This document shows positions 13,801 to 27,300 of a stretch of DNA of 64,000 nt, piece after piece; the first letter of the stretch is position 1; every line of letters starts with the position of its first letter. Under the pieces are notes generated by a model. The model made no database searches. It was not told the origin of the DNA and saw only the letters and a list, made by a program, of their open reading frames with translations. This DNA is from Tomocerus qinae. Lineage: Eukaryota; Arthropoda; Collembola; Entomobryomorpha; Tomoceridae. The stretch is from assembly GCA_020055645.1 (NCBI GenBank), contig CM034546.1, positions 97,278,001 to 97,342,000 of the forward strand, in the 5' to 3' direction. A program made the position numbers and the translations under genes.

Positions 13801-16800
13801 CAATCATATATTTTTCAGATAGTAATAAAGTGATGAAGGCCAATAATTTTATTATTGAATCCCTTAAAACACTCTAGGGTAATAAGTGTTTTTAAGGAGA
13901 TCTCTCCCACTTGAAAGAAGATTCCACTTAGTATTGATGTGTAAATGGGTGTTGAAGTGCTAATAATTTGGTTATGTTGTTAGTACGGAGTTGGATTGGG
14001 AAATGCGACAATTCTATGCAGAAGGTCTCTAGACCATTTTGCTTTTAGTGGAAAATGATTGGATTGAATTAGAGAGGAAAAGTAGATAGATCTATTTTGT
14101 GGGGCAGATGTATAATTGCGAGTGAGTAGAAAACATTTGGCTTTCCCCTTTCACCATCTATACAATGCAATCAGATCAAAAGGAAAATGGAATGGCAAGG
14201 TCAGAAAAGACAGGAAAGTCAAGTCACTGTCAGCAATCATCAGCACACAAACACAATACAAATGTCAAGTGTAGTTATGCAGTATGACTGGCACCAGAAA
14301 CTTTTCACACACAAACAACTCTGAGTTTACTATAGCATGTCTTAAAAATAGCATAGTATAATAGAAGCACGGCAGAACAGCCCGGATCAAAACCCGTAAC
14401 GGCTCCAGCACATGTCATTCAGCCTAGTGTATAGTTTATAGTGCAGCCATAACTCACATGTAGTTTGGCCTTAGGAGAATAGAATTTTTATAGCTTTTTG
14501 TCGTTGACAAAGGAGGATTTGGCCGTCTTGTAATGATAATAAAGCTGTTATGATCGGATATGACATGGCGCTAGAGAGAGAGAGAGGCATTAAGTTGGAG
14601 TAATTAGCAAGCAGTCTATTAGTGACGGTAAGTAGCATATTTTCTGTCTTGTATGCTAATTTTATTAATTCCAACATCTAGACAACTTTCTATTTATTCC
14701 TCCATAAAACAACGGACTCTTATGAACTTCAACTTTTACCAGCTGTGATGAGTAATTCTTAAACGAACCGTAATGGTCTGATGCTACGAGAATGTAGTTC
14801 ATAGTTTCAGTGGAGCCGGTTGCATCTAATTTCCGATTATTTCATGCAATGCAATGAGAGACGAGACTTGACTCTATAATATCTGTCTTTGTCTCAACCC
14901 TAAAAGTGACAAGTCAAGAACACTAAAACGCTACAGTATTTAAGTGGGGCCATGACTTGACGTTCCTTCTAACTCATTCATTGTCAGCTGGAAATTAAAC
15001 GAGAATCTTTCTTTCCAGTTGGCACAGATGGAAAAGTAATGAAAACTAAAGTAATGTAGCGTGATGTAATCAAATGTGAACATTTTATTTTATTGCCGCA
15101 TAAATGGATGGAAAACCGGAAAACCTATCTCTCTCTCTCTCTGACGTCCACTGTGCAATACACTACAAAACTATCTTCACAGAGCTCTGGAACACTCCTT
15201 CAGCACAGCCGTCGACTTATGTTTCACCATTATTCTGCTTCGTAGACAAAACAGACCATCAAAACTTTTCCACCAACTTTTCACAGGCAATAGAAAATAG
15301 CAAGACAACTCTGAATGTCAGCAGCCGGGACCTGGACCAAGCTACGCTGTTTAATTTGTCCATAATTCAATTTATAAAGCTACTCCTTATTACGCCCATA
15401 CTAAATACAACTTTGTTCACACTACTGCAACATTTTATTGCTTCAACAAACTCATGTGTAAATGCACTAACCAATGAAAACATCTGAAATGCACTTTCTA
15501 TTCTTAACTATTAATTTAATGAGCAAAATTAAAAGTGGAGTTCTATCTAATCATCTAAATTTAACCGTATTATACTATGTGCAAACTCATTTCAAATTGG
15601 TAATGATTTTATTTTCTAGTGCACTGTGACTTTTCTATATGGGATTTAATGAGGGGAGGTACTAGCATTAATGGGTGCTTGTTATCTAAAAGAGATCCTC
15701 TATTCAACTAACCATAATTGAGATTCCCCTTTTCCTCCTCGTATCCTTTTACCAATTAGCATTGAAAAAATTTTAATTCACTATTTCCAGTTAAATAGAT
15801 TGCACTCCAGATTATATAATCTACTTATCTGGCAGAGCATAAATATAGCTTCTATACACTATAGTAGCCGAAATCAATACTTCGTTAGCTATTCAAGAAC
15901 AAACGTGTAGGAAGTTCTTACACGAGATGACATTTTTAGGGACCTTGCTAAAGAAGATTTAAATATCTGATTTCCAGGAATTCTAGCATAAGCTGCTTAT
16001 GAACCTAAAAGAACACCTAAAAGAAGTCGTAGTAGATGTAATAATATCTTTACATTAACATTCTGTGGTAGCAAAAGTTAGGTTTTTTTTTTCAAGCTGT
16101 GACCTTACTAAAGGAGATCAAACCAAGTCAGTTCCTAGACTTTCCGTATTTTGCATCGCAATACTACTAACCTATAATAGCTATTCGGGTGCGATACAAC
16201 TTACACAGCTGAGTGTTTTGTGCTTAATTTTTTTTCTTTGTTTCCATTCAATCTAGCAGATTGATTTAGCGGATAAAATTCCCAGCACACTATCACTTTG
16301 AGCACAATCAGTTGTGATGTAGTAGACAGTGGGAAGACTTGTCGCCGATACGGGTCTGATCTCATTTCACTTCACTAAGCATAAATGTTTCAATCCATTA
16401 AGCTCCCTTTCTGTTTACACTTGCCGGTCCTAACATCAATTTAAAGTTTAACTTTCAATCTTTCCAGTTGTTTATGTTGTAAGCATTATTGTACATTTAA
16501 CATAGATTTTGTGAAATTGAATACTATTCTTTTCTCCTGTTGTAAATGAGTCTGTAGTCAGCAGAGCAGAAACAGAACACCGATGTATGGTTTTTGCGCT
16601 TGACATATATGTTTGACCTGCTCAAATGACCCGATTCTATCTTCTATTCGCTAATAAATTTTTGTTAATGCATCTATGTATCAAGAAGTTGGCTTTATCT
16701 TAATGTCGTGATTGTGCAGAGTTCTGAGACCAAAAATACTTACTACGACGCATGAATAGGTTTAAATCGAATTAGAGTGGATGCTTGCAATTTCCTCTTT

Positions 16801-19800
16801 TCTTGTGTAACAACACTAATGGCTCACCTACTACTAAAACCTATCTTTTATAGATTGAACCACTAAAAGCCCAATGTAATTATATGAACTAAAGATTTTC
16901 CGTGTTTCTTTTGAAGGTCGTGATCGTGACTGCGTGTAACAGATAAAAGCAAGTTTTTCCTTTGAAAAGGAATTCAGAGACATATCTTATGTAATTTCGG
17001 GTTTTATTTTTTCAACATTTTAGACTCACTGATAGATATAGTGATGGTGGAAATGAATTCATGAAAGCCAGTCAACAGTCAACGAATAGTAGCAGTTTAC
17101 ACTCAGCAATTACTAGAATTATAAACAGAAGGCCAACTTTTACAAGGAATGTTCGAATAAAACTTCAAAAAGGAAATGTTAAGCCAATAGGATAACTTTT
17201 GATCGGAGAAATGATTCTATCTCTAGAGAATTTCTACTCTGTTTCATGAGTTTTATTTTGGATTTTGTGGTACGTAAATATGTAGGCACAAGATCTACAA
17301 GTTGATTAGCTATTTACTCTCTTGAATTCCCTTCCTCCTGTCCCAGCCTTGAACGTGAACCCATCAAATTAATAGTTATTCTCCCAGGATTAAATTCTTT
17401 CTCTTCTTCCAAGGTATTTTCTACTATTTATCGAGTTCCCTTCTAGCAATTCACTCAAAGTTTCTACATCCTCATTTCTAGACTATCGCATCAAGCGTCC
17501 TTCCTCTTAACCCGTGACATAACCATTTCATTCGTATTTCTACAAATATTATGACAAATGCCATGAGATTCTCGTACCAAGGACTATGTGGGGGCTTTTG
17601 ATGATTTGCTAAATGGTTGAAAATTAAACGTGTGTATCAGTGCCATAAAATAAACATTTTCATTACACATGACCACATTCTATCTAGTTATTTGCAGTTT
17701 TGATTACTGAAGTATTATGAATTTTTTGGCAATCTTTATCATATTTTTTCTCATAAAGCAATCCATAGACTGAGGTAATGACTGCCACATAGTGTGAAAT
17801 TAAAATGGCAAGTAAATAAATAATGAGATAATGTTCGTTCGACTTTACATGGAAAGGTTTGCCAAATTAGAATATGTAATTTACTAGTATTAGGTAGGGT
17901 TAATTTATTAACCATTATGAATTACGAGTTTATTTGTACGAGGTGATGAGTCTCCTTATAATCTTGTCATTAAAAATCTAGTAATCGTTTTTCTTAGCGC
18001 CTCATTGGGACATGTGTAGTAGCTAATGAGATACACACACGTACACTTATCATTAGTGGGTTTTGATGCGCACGACTCGCATACAGACATCAAAACAAGA
18101 ACGGTCTATTTTTCAATTAGTCATTTTAATAACTTGTGCTGTAATAGAAAATCACAGTTGTCTTGTCGCCAAGTCATAATGCTTCAATCACGTAAATTAC
18201 ATGTACCTACCTGTTATCTTTGAATTAGTCTCGCTAAATAAAATGCTACGTTCACAAAGCACCTATTTAACTTAAGAGCTATATAACTAATAGTGTAGGA
18301 CAACATTAAGTCTAACAGTGTTAATAAGAAAAGCAATTTGTGATTTTGGCATTCATCTCTAATGACAATATTATCTACTTGAAGGTGTACACTATACACG
18401 ATTCTCCGAAGAGCAAATATTCATTTCTATTACCAAAACAAAGATATTTGGTCGGAAGTTATTATGTAATGTCTTTGAAAGCATCTCTCTCCTTGCTTAA
18501 ATTATTTTAATTCTTGATTTAATTTCACTTACGTCAGCAATGCAGAGTACGAACAAAGTAATTAATTAACATCGCGGGACAAATAGTACTTAACGGTATT
18601 TTCAGTTGTCTCTATCCTTGATAGCGTTGTACATGTTTAGAAATTGGGATTTACTACAGCCGAGAATTTATCAAGATGAAGAATCTACTTTCGCTTCTAT
18701 TGTCTCACAATTCCGACTATTTAGCACGTGAAACCATCTCAAGGCTTTGAGGAAGATCTATTGAAAAAACTCATAGACTGTATCGGTTTCCGGATGAAAA
18801 GTTTCTGTCGCCGCTCCTACCCTCTGATAAATATTCCTGGCTTTTAGGAATGACTAATTCCCAAGTTACTTAATACCAGAACTTTGTTACAATTTTAGTT
18901 ACCACCTAAGCTTAGATTTTATCCAAGATAATGACAACAACTCTAAGGAATCTTACAGACTTTAGCTATGGATTCCTCCGGAATCATCTCGAATGATTAA
19001 TAAAACGATAATTTAATAAATAGCATCTTCCAATCATACGCAAAATACTTACTTTAACGTATCCTTTTATTTTGTCGCAATTAATTATAATTCTGTTAAC
19101 TACTATCATTGCAGATGACCAAAACCTCGGTTGCACTGTAATATTCTGAATTACGAACCAATCAATCAGAAATCCTGAAATGGTAATTTCCATTCATGAA
19201 ATATAAAAAGGACTTAGTAAAAGTGGGTATTAATTTGAATAATAGATAGTTAGTGCTAGTTCAAAGGATGAATAGAGATATGAATGAATACGGAAGGAAA
19301 AAATCTGGATTGATCCCAATAGAAAAGACAGGGAAATTGAGCATCTAGATAGATTTGACGCCTTCACGGTCTGCCAGACGGAAATCGGTAGAGAGCACAC
19401 ATGGAGGAAGTGTACAAGTCAAAAGTGCAAAGGAGAAGGATCAGGAACGAAGCAGAAATTCTAGTATAATAGATAAGCCCATCCAGAAATACTTGCTTAT
19501 GACGAGGTACACACACACAGATATAACTACAGATAAAAGCTGATTTGTACACGTAAGTAAGACACAGAGGAGCCATTATGGATGGTAGTACAGTATTAGT
19601 ACTATTACACACGATGAGCTCATGTGCCCTTTGAGTTCTGTTGCGTTGTTCTGGTCCCAATACTATTTTTGGTACTTTAGTATGCAGTGAAATCCACGGT
19701 AATAAATTAAGTTGGTGCGAGAGGCAGTCAGACTGTTCTTGGTGTAAGTCAAGTCTCACTATCGTTAGTCTAAGCTCCCTACTTTATTTGTCGAGGAAAG

Positions 19801-22332
19801 TGCCATGGCATTGCATCCCCGATCATTTCCTAGTCGTCTATAGCACATTCAGCACTTATTTATCTATCCGCTCTTCCCTTATTGCTACACCATGTAATTG
19901 AGGTGACACAAAGCTATGTTCTATGTGCATGCTCATCCTAATCCCATGTATCTACACAGCAACAAGTAGTTTTATTACACTGCACTCATTCTCACTAACT
20001 GATGCAATTGTGTAACCCAGTAAATAATTACTGCTCCTAACACTAACCCTTTTATTCATTTTCCCTTTGATTCCACTTGGCAGTCCTTTTAGCATGTGAC
20101 ACAATACATTTTTTCCTATAAATCTCGTCGTAACTATTACTTTATTTAGCAGATGGTAAGGATTGTTGCAATTGCAAGACACTTCGATGACGTAAGACAA
20201 TAGATTCTAAAAGCAATTCTTTCAGACAGGGGAATAAATTTTTGGTGAAAATAAAATATCTTTTCCGGTACTCTTTTGACCTCGGTCTTAGCATTCGAGG
20301 ACGTCACTACCAGGGTTTCTTTAGTGTACATATAGTAATAGTGATGTACGTATACATTATTGGAGTAATAAAGCATCAGTCACTGGGGGCTATTAACAGA
20401 AAAATTATAACCTATCCATTGAGATATTTTCGTTTGTTTATTTAATCAGAAGTCAAAAAAGAATGTATGCTTAGGTATTGGCTGTTTGGGTTTGGTGTGA
20501 TGAGCTAAAAATATGATCATGACACTCGGTGCTTGAGCATAGCACTTTTTACCAGTCAAGATCCACACTTGGAGAAGACAGCCAAGTGAAGCTGAGGCGG
20601 TTAGAGTGCTTTGTGGTTGCCACATAGTTTTCCTTGTATTCTGAATGTTTCAATGTCAACGCGGAAATGCATACTCCTGGTGAAATGTTTTAGTGTAGGA
20701 GGTCATTTGGGAATAAAGACGAAGCAGTAGAAACTCTATTAAAGTGAATTCCTTGAAGAATTGAACTAGAAATTAATGCCTGGGAGTAAGTAGTGAGTAA
20801 GTGGGGGGGAAAAATGGAAGCTTTATTTTCCGTACAAATACGCGCGTTGTTCCGACTGGTAGAGTTGTGAGTTACCTATTCATTTTGATGATTCCATTCA
20901 AAAGTCGAACTCTGTACTCTCGTAAGTCTCGCTAACACCTTAACAGTCATTTACTATGTACTAATACTACGTTGTTTCGGAGGAAATGCATTGGCCTGGA
21001 GCCATGAATAGATATATAGGACAGATCTGTCCGTCGTCACAATCCGTATCCACACACATATTCTTCCACATCCACCCCTGCACTAATTCTTGACTTTCTA
21101 CGTCTACCAACTAATAGATGAACAATATCCAGCTATGCACACTTTTGCAATGCTAAATATGCTCGGGTAAAATGGGGATAGTGACTGTGACTCTCTGTGA
21201 CACGAACCGATCAAGATCAAAACTTGGGCCAACGCAAAAGCAAGGCGAAGGAAAACAAACTTTTTATTTCAGCATTATCTATCTTCTTCTTCCTACTGCA
21301 ATAAAGGAATTGACAAGCTCACAGAAAATCCTACTTAAAAAAATAATAAAAATCCAGTTGTAATGTTTCCTATTACAGATGCCAGGAGTATTTACAGATA
21401 TTGGTTACAGATATTAAAGTAAATAGGTTTTCGTTTCAAAGAGTAAACACGTCTGTCTATGTAAGCGTCCCATCTATTTGAATCTACATAGGCAGACACA
21501 ACGTCAGGATCTAAATAGTAGAATACATCTGCAGGTTTATTGGTAGATAGGTTTTACGGTTGTACTAATACCTATAAGTAGAATTCCCGCATTCCACTTG
21601 GCTCTGGAGACACATTTTCAATCTGAATGATTGTGAACCAGAAACATCTAAGCCAAACTAACGCCTGTTTTCATGACACAAGACACGACAAGACCCGAGC
21701 GAACCGTAACAGATTTAAGTACCTTACTACATTATGTAGATTTGTGAAATGACATGCCCTATGCCAACGTTTATATCTGTTCTAAGTGTAAATCCAAATC
21801 CTCAATCCAAATCGTTAAAAAAACGAGAAAGTGCGCAATGTGGATCATCTTGGGTTCCGTCCCGTGCACATCATCAGCCTATGTGTTTATCTATCTCCTA
21901 CCCGCCACACCCGGCATATGGTGTGAGTGTGTACATACTTTTATGCATATCCTTACAAGTAACACACTTTGTGTATGGAACAGTGACTAATGCAGCCTGA
22001 GAAAAAGTATAAATGGAAGAGCAAACTGTAAAGACCGAGCAAAATCAGTGAAACACACGAACAACAAAGAACTTCTTAAGTGCACGAACGATCCCAAGCA
22101 TTTATTTATATTCTTTTCACTCTTTAAAGTCAAAGTCAAATTAGGTATCTTCTAAGTAATCTATTTCAGTGCGAGTAAAACCAGAATTTTATTCTTACCC
22201 TCAAGTCGAGAAAACTACTTGTTGCAGTTTGCAGTGTTGTTCATCTTGCGAAATACTCTACGCCACTTTTGTTAAACTCTTGTAGTTTCTATCCTTTTTC
22301 AAACGAAAGTTATCAAAGATAATTGTTTTGTG
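10809..22332. other. Long stretch without a convincing gene
   Basis: The first few hundred bases should be the 3' UTR of the upstream gene; AATAAA at 11683-11688 is a possible but distant poly(A) signal. A short candidate exon at 11380-11433 is discussed under findings. The longest open frame (15104-15487, 127 codons) is low-complexity in part and has no recognisable motif. Short AG (14573-14586) and TC (15128-15142) runs are the only simple repeats noticed. I saw no tRNA, rRNA or transposase-like sequence. Confidence 0.5.
22008..22013 (+). promoter_or_regulatory. Possible TATA box of the EF-hand-like gene
   Basis: TATAAA lies about 320 bp upstream of the start codon at 22333, with an arthropod-type initiator-like TCAGT at 22045-22049. 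The spacing (about 39 bp) is longer than the usual 30 bp, so the pairing is tentative. Confidence 0.25.
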
Positions 22333-23099
22333 ATGGCTCCATTAGTAAGTTTCCTTTGTTGTTTTCAGTAGTTTTAAAAATATTCAAAAATACCGGTTTT
22401 TCTCTATACAGTGATTAAATTAAACTAATTGGTTCTGTTTTGTGATTTTCTTTATAGGCATCAGATCCTATTGAGGGAGGAGCTAAACTTGGTGAGAATT
22501 CTTTTAAGCTATTAGTAAATCATAATTTAGCCAATGACTAATTAAGAGATTTTCAATTGGAATGTTGGAGATAAAATCATTTCTTTGTACAGTTTTGCAA
22601 ACGGTCGTTGACAAATATGACAGTTGCGATTTGGAGAATGGGTACATTGAGACGGCACAGATCCCAGAGATATTGTCCAATTTAGTGAAACATTATGATG
22701 AAGACGAAATGAAGGTCCTCATTAAAGCTAAAGATCCTGAAGGTAAAATTTTCCGCATTCTTTCACGTTGTATAGGGATTTAGTGATGTAAACACTTGTA
22801 GTCAATCTAGTATAGCTGTAACAAAAAATATCTCGAAGATGCAGCACGAATTGAATGAAAGAAAATGACAAAAGATTTTTTTACTCGCAGATACAGGCAA
22901 GCTTGATTTGGTTAAAGCCTCACAGATCATAATTTACTTTCTGAAAGAAGAAGCGAACAGAAAGAAGGAAATGTTTCTCAAAGTCACATTGAAGATCACA
23001 GCTCAACTGTGCATCTCTGACGATTTGCTTATGGTCGTTCTTTCCTTCTACCCTCAGATCATCAAGTCAATTGAAGACGGACAGTGCATCGTAGCATGA
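22333..23099 (+). CDS. Small EF-hand-like protein, 134 aa, 4 coding exons
   Basis: Coding exons are 22333-22344, 22458-22491, 22593-22742 and 22891-23099 (introns of 113, 101 and 148 bp; phases 0, 1, 1), giving 405 nt including TGA. The start is the ATG in a TGTGATGGC context; the first exon codes only four residues, MAPL. The protein is small, hydrophilic and alpha-helical in character, with no signal peptide or membrane segment, so it is probably cytosolic. Two stretches resemble EF-hand loops and their flanking helices: around residues 25-38 (CDLENGYIETAQ, Gly at loop position 6, Ile at 8) and 63-74 (DPEDTGKLDLVK, Asp 1, Gly 6, Leu 8). Both lack the position-12 Glu, and the first lacks acidic ligands at positions 1 and 3, so calcium binding is doubtful. 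Troponin-C- or calmodulin-like ancestry is an inference from these patterns. Confidence 0.78.
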
Positions 23100-23389
23100 G
23101 AAGCTGACAACTCTTTTCGTACCTGAATCCAATCTTATTATACAATATTTTCGTAGCTTTAGAAGTTTCTACTTATTTAAAACTATTTGATCAGTACACA
23201 ATATTAAATGAAGATAGGTAAAAATATCTATCTTATTTATAAATAGTAATTTGTACTGATTGTACTGTAATATACTGTACTGACTTGACTTTTATGTTAT
23301 ATTTCTTTTATTGTATAAGTTACTGTAAATGTATGTTATTATGATGACAGAGTCCAACGCATTTTACGCACTGATTTTAATTACCAATC

Positions 23390-23395
23390 AATAAA
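23390..23395 (+). terminator. Poly(A) signal of the EF-hand-like gene
   Basis: AATAAA lies 291 bp after the TGA at 23097-23099, in an AT-rich 3' UTR-like stretch. It is canonical, and position and strand fit the upstream gene. Confidence 0.55.
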
Positions 23396-24099
23396 GTTTA
23401 TCCTTGTAGTAAATATTTCTTTCATAATATACCAGTTTATTCCATTGCCATAAAACATACTCAATTTACCATATTTTGCATTTATATTTTGTACATGTCA
23501 TTATACTTAATTTTGGTAGTTTCCTGAATGAAAAAGGAGGAATAGGACAAATCTGTAGATAATATTACAGTTAATTATTATTCTTCAGCCACTAAAAATC
23601 GCAAGCAGCATTTGACGAAACATTTTTAAAAAGTTTAAATTGTGCTCCGGTTAATGAGTCTATTTGAACAGGTAGAGCATAACTCATCAATAATAAAATT
23701 AAAATGTAGGTATGACAGTGTTTGTAACAAAAATGGGTCAATTATTCAATCTGGTATGATTCAATGGTTATAGAATTTCTTATTAATGCACTGTCTGACC
23801 TGTATTCGTGATATAATAGTTTAGTGTATGAAAAAACTCGCTATTTCATTTGGTAGTAGTGTCCTTCCAAATAAATAAGTAGGAGCAGATCAAAGATCTC
23901 TGGTGTAGATTTACAATATGAGCTTATAAAAAGTAATAGACAGAGATTTGCAAGCACGTAGTATTGAGGAGTATAATTTGTCTTGAATGAATCATGAAAG
24001 GAAACCAGTACAGTCGAAGAAAACCATAAGCTACAGATGAAGTAACCTGCAAAACCAGAAACTTAGTAATTTACTTGTATTTTTCTTGTTTTTCCGCAG

Positions 24100-24333
24100 G
24101 TATCTGTTTTTGTTATTACTCTAATGGACATTACCTACGAAGCATTAACATGACACTGCCTTCACATCTACACACACTTGATTCGAATAATAATGCTTCT
24201 AATGCTCCTCCAAGTGTAGTAACCGATGTGGAATATAATTTAGAGATCGGACACCTTATGAGAATGTACGCTAGTTGGATGAATTCATCAAATGAAATCA
24301 TTCCCAGCAAAGCTGCACTAGAAAATGATATGG
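24100..24333 (+). CDS. Orphan candidate exon, function unknown
   Basis: A strong pyrimidine tract and CAG (ending 24099) open a 234-nt segment that stays open in one frame and can end at a GTACAT donor at 24334, with phase 1 at both ends. The translation (from ICFCYYSNGHYLR through IGHLMRMYASWMN to IIPSKAALEND) has balanced, protein-like composition and three N-x-S/T sites. No neighbouring exon could be joined in frame: the next plausible segment, about 35 bases downstream, would need an intron too short to splice. It may be an exon of a gene with distant partners, a pseudogene relic, or chance. The opposite strand is also open over the same bases but reads less like a protein. Confidence 0.33.
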
Positions 24334-27300
24334 GTACATTATCCATGTTATTATTATGGTTGTCTAAGATTTGACTTGTGTTCATTGGAGCTGCGAGATT
24401 GGTTGGCATACCAGATGTTGGCTCCGAGGTACATAATATATTGTCTTTGCCATGAATTAATGGATTCTCTGTCCGTATGTGCCTCTCCTGACAAAACAGA
24501 GGAATATTGTAGTAACAAAAAGAAAACTAACTGCATCTTTATCTTCTTTTCCCTCATTTCGCCTAAAGTTGTTCGACTACCGCAATAGTACGTATTTGGC
24601 TACTGCTATACTACATCCACTTTATCTTCCCAGCCCGGCCCAAACCAGCCAGACTACTAGAAGAGTGCATTATGTATTTCTATCTAGTCTATTGTACATA
24701 ATAATGGGGATTGCATGTGTATAATATTAAAGTAGGTGCATCCATCCCAACTCGTTCTTAATGTATTACATCATGGCACAGATTCAGAAGAACGAAAAAA
24801 CATTTTATGAATCCATCTGTTTTCAAATAGAGCTCTAGCATTTGTCAGCACGCGAATTTCTAGTTTCCACTCAACTGGACTGTTGACTCTGTATGCACGG
24901 AGTTCATTCAAAATCTTTTATCACCCTACATGACCGACTATGCATATAGCTAACATGTTTTGAATCAACAATATTATCACACTGATACAAACACTAAATC
25001 TTATGCCTGAGAGAGAATAATGTCACATGCTACTATAAGTTAACTCCAAATGTTCATCAGCCTACTCACTACAAATTGCAAAATGATTTCAGACACTATT
25101 CGAGTGAACAGCGGAACGACACATGGAAAGAAATGAAATCATTCTTCTATGACTTGTTGCTACTACTGTAGTATGAATAGTGTCAGCTTTTCCAACATTA
25201 CTCATTCACTATTCATTCTATTTTCTAGTGTTTTCAAACACGTGGGTGGAAGATCAAAAGATTGATGCGAAATGAATCCCATGGGCTTAACAAAAGAAAA
25301 CGAGTCGATTCCCTCCCCTTGACGTTCATGCACTCTGCAAATACTTCAATTTTGCTAATTTTGGACTGAGCAAATGATGCAACATGCTACTTGAACATTT
25401 TTACCCAGCACTTTACTACCAATTTTATTGAAAAATGCGTAAAGCATATCTTAAGACAGACCATATTCTACATGACGGAGAACCATCATTAAAACGGAAC
25501 ATGAGATTATGACTGAGAAATAAAGTAAACTGTCTGTGATAAACCAGTTCCTTCCTTGCAATATAATATTACCTAAGCGTGTGTGTATTCTCGTGTAAAT
25601 GTGCATTTACTATCCACCATTAATGTCATGTCAAGTCAATACGTGCACTTTAGTGTTACATGATATAGCAGTTATATGTGTAAACTACCAAGATGAGAGC
25701 TGTATTAATAGGCATGATGAAATGGATGTAGGAATGAAAATCTCAAGTATAAAATTGACTTCATTATCCCGTTTTATATAAGTTGAAGTAGCAGACTTAA
25801 CGGAAGTGAGCTGATTGTGAATGGAACAATATGGTCTTCATTGATTTTGGCATCAGTGAGAGTATCTGCTAGGATTCTAACTATATTCTAACGGCTCTCT
25901 CTTGAAATTTGCATTTATCAACACGATTATCGCATAGAGAATAAGCATTTGTATACAATCAGCTTGTAAATGCAATTTCTATGTAACACTCGTATCAAGC
26001 ACAGGATGGATGTTTTGTGGAGAATTGAAAGAAGAATGCCGTGACTGTTTTGTGCATTCCGTTTCCCCTATTTGCTTTATAAAGTCATGTAGAGCACAAA
26101 GGAAGAGAAGACATGATTTGGCCAATTACATATGGAGAAGTGGTTGGGAAAAGCTTGGAAATGTATCTCAATCAATTTGCAGATGCATGATATTCTATTG
26201 AATAGAACATTAGTAGTCTTGAACATCAATCCTCTCGAGTTTCTCAGGCACGAACAGACTAACTAACGCTTCTAGTGTACTTCAAAGTAACAAGTAGGAA
26301 AAGGGAAATTACAGTTCTACTATGATGTAATTTGATACACAATAATGTTCATGCATGTAATATTCGTGTCCTGATCCTGACTAGCTAGCGAGCTTCCTGG
26401 TTAAAAGCTGAAATTCCTGAGGGATGGTGAGTAAAGGGAGCTACAATATTATGCAGATAATATTTATCTCAGTTTAGTCAAGATACAGACAAACATATAA
26501 ATAATTATGTTTATCTACACTTAGGTAGTGCTTGGAGAGTAATAATAGAACAATTTCATAGCAAATTCTTGCTTGTCTAACTCTTACTCTACTATAGGTT
26601 AACTACACGCTATAAATGTCGTTTCACATTCAAATTGCTATAATTCCAGTCTATTCTTAACCACTAACAGGAATTGAACCCAAGAGCAGGGACTAGGAAC
26701 AACAACAACCAGAAAAGGGACTACTTAAATATATTTAACTACGTAAAATGTGGGTAATTTGGGATATCATCCGGATAACCTACAATTAAACTAATGCATT
26801 GTTATTATAGACATTGTTTGGGTACAACGTGTGAGGCACATTTTTACAGATACTACAATAGTTGGCCAATTTTCATTATCGTTCCTTTGGCTAATGCAAA
26901 GGAGAGAGGAGGGGAGTCATCCTTCAATTCGCATTACTATTCAGAAGAGAATAAAATAGAGCATTCTATTCTCCTCTGACTGTTATTCTATTGAACAGAG
27001 AATGCGAACGTTCTTGACTGTGGCAAGGCAGTTCCTGTTTCTCTTATCTAAAGATAGAATTTCACTGCGAATAATTATAATTCGCAAATCGAAGCCAAAT
27101 AAATTAAAAGCAAGGAAAATGTCTTTCAAACGGGCTATATACATTCTGAACTTATCTCTACCCATCTTCAAATGAGATTAGCTGAATTTTATGTTGCTAT
27201 TATTTAAGTAAACATCCCAATATGCAGTAAACTACTACATTTAAATATTTACATAGACATTCTTCAGATCTGAATAAACCTATATACTACCTAGTAATAT

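Noticed and set aside
15104..15487. 127-codon open frame on the plus strand
   Set aside because: No domain, no signal of splicing, and it includes a TC simple repeat. A frame of this length is expected about once by chance in 64 kb of such AT-rich DNA.
19355..19543. Basic, Ser-rich open frame RSARRKSVESTHGG...
   Set aside because: No pyrimidine tract or donor around it and no partner exon; composition alone is not enough.
26640..26720. tRNA-like B-box word (gggttcaattcc on the minus strand) with a nearby tagtggttaag
   Set aside because: The flanks do not pair into T-arm or acceptor stems and the boxes are in the wrong order for a tRNA.
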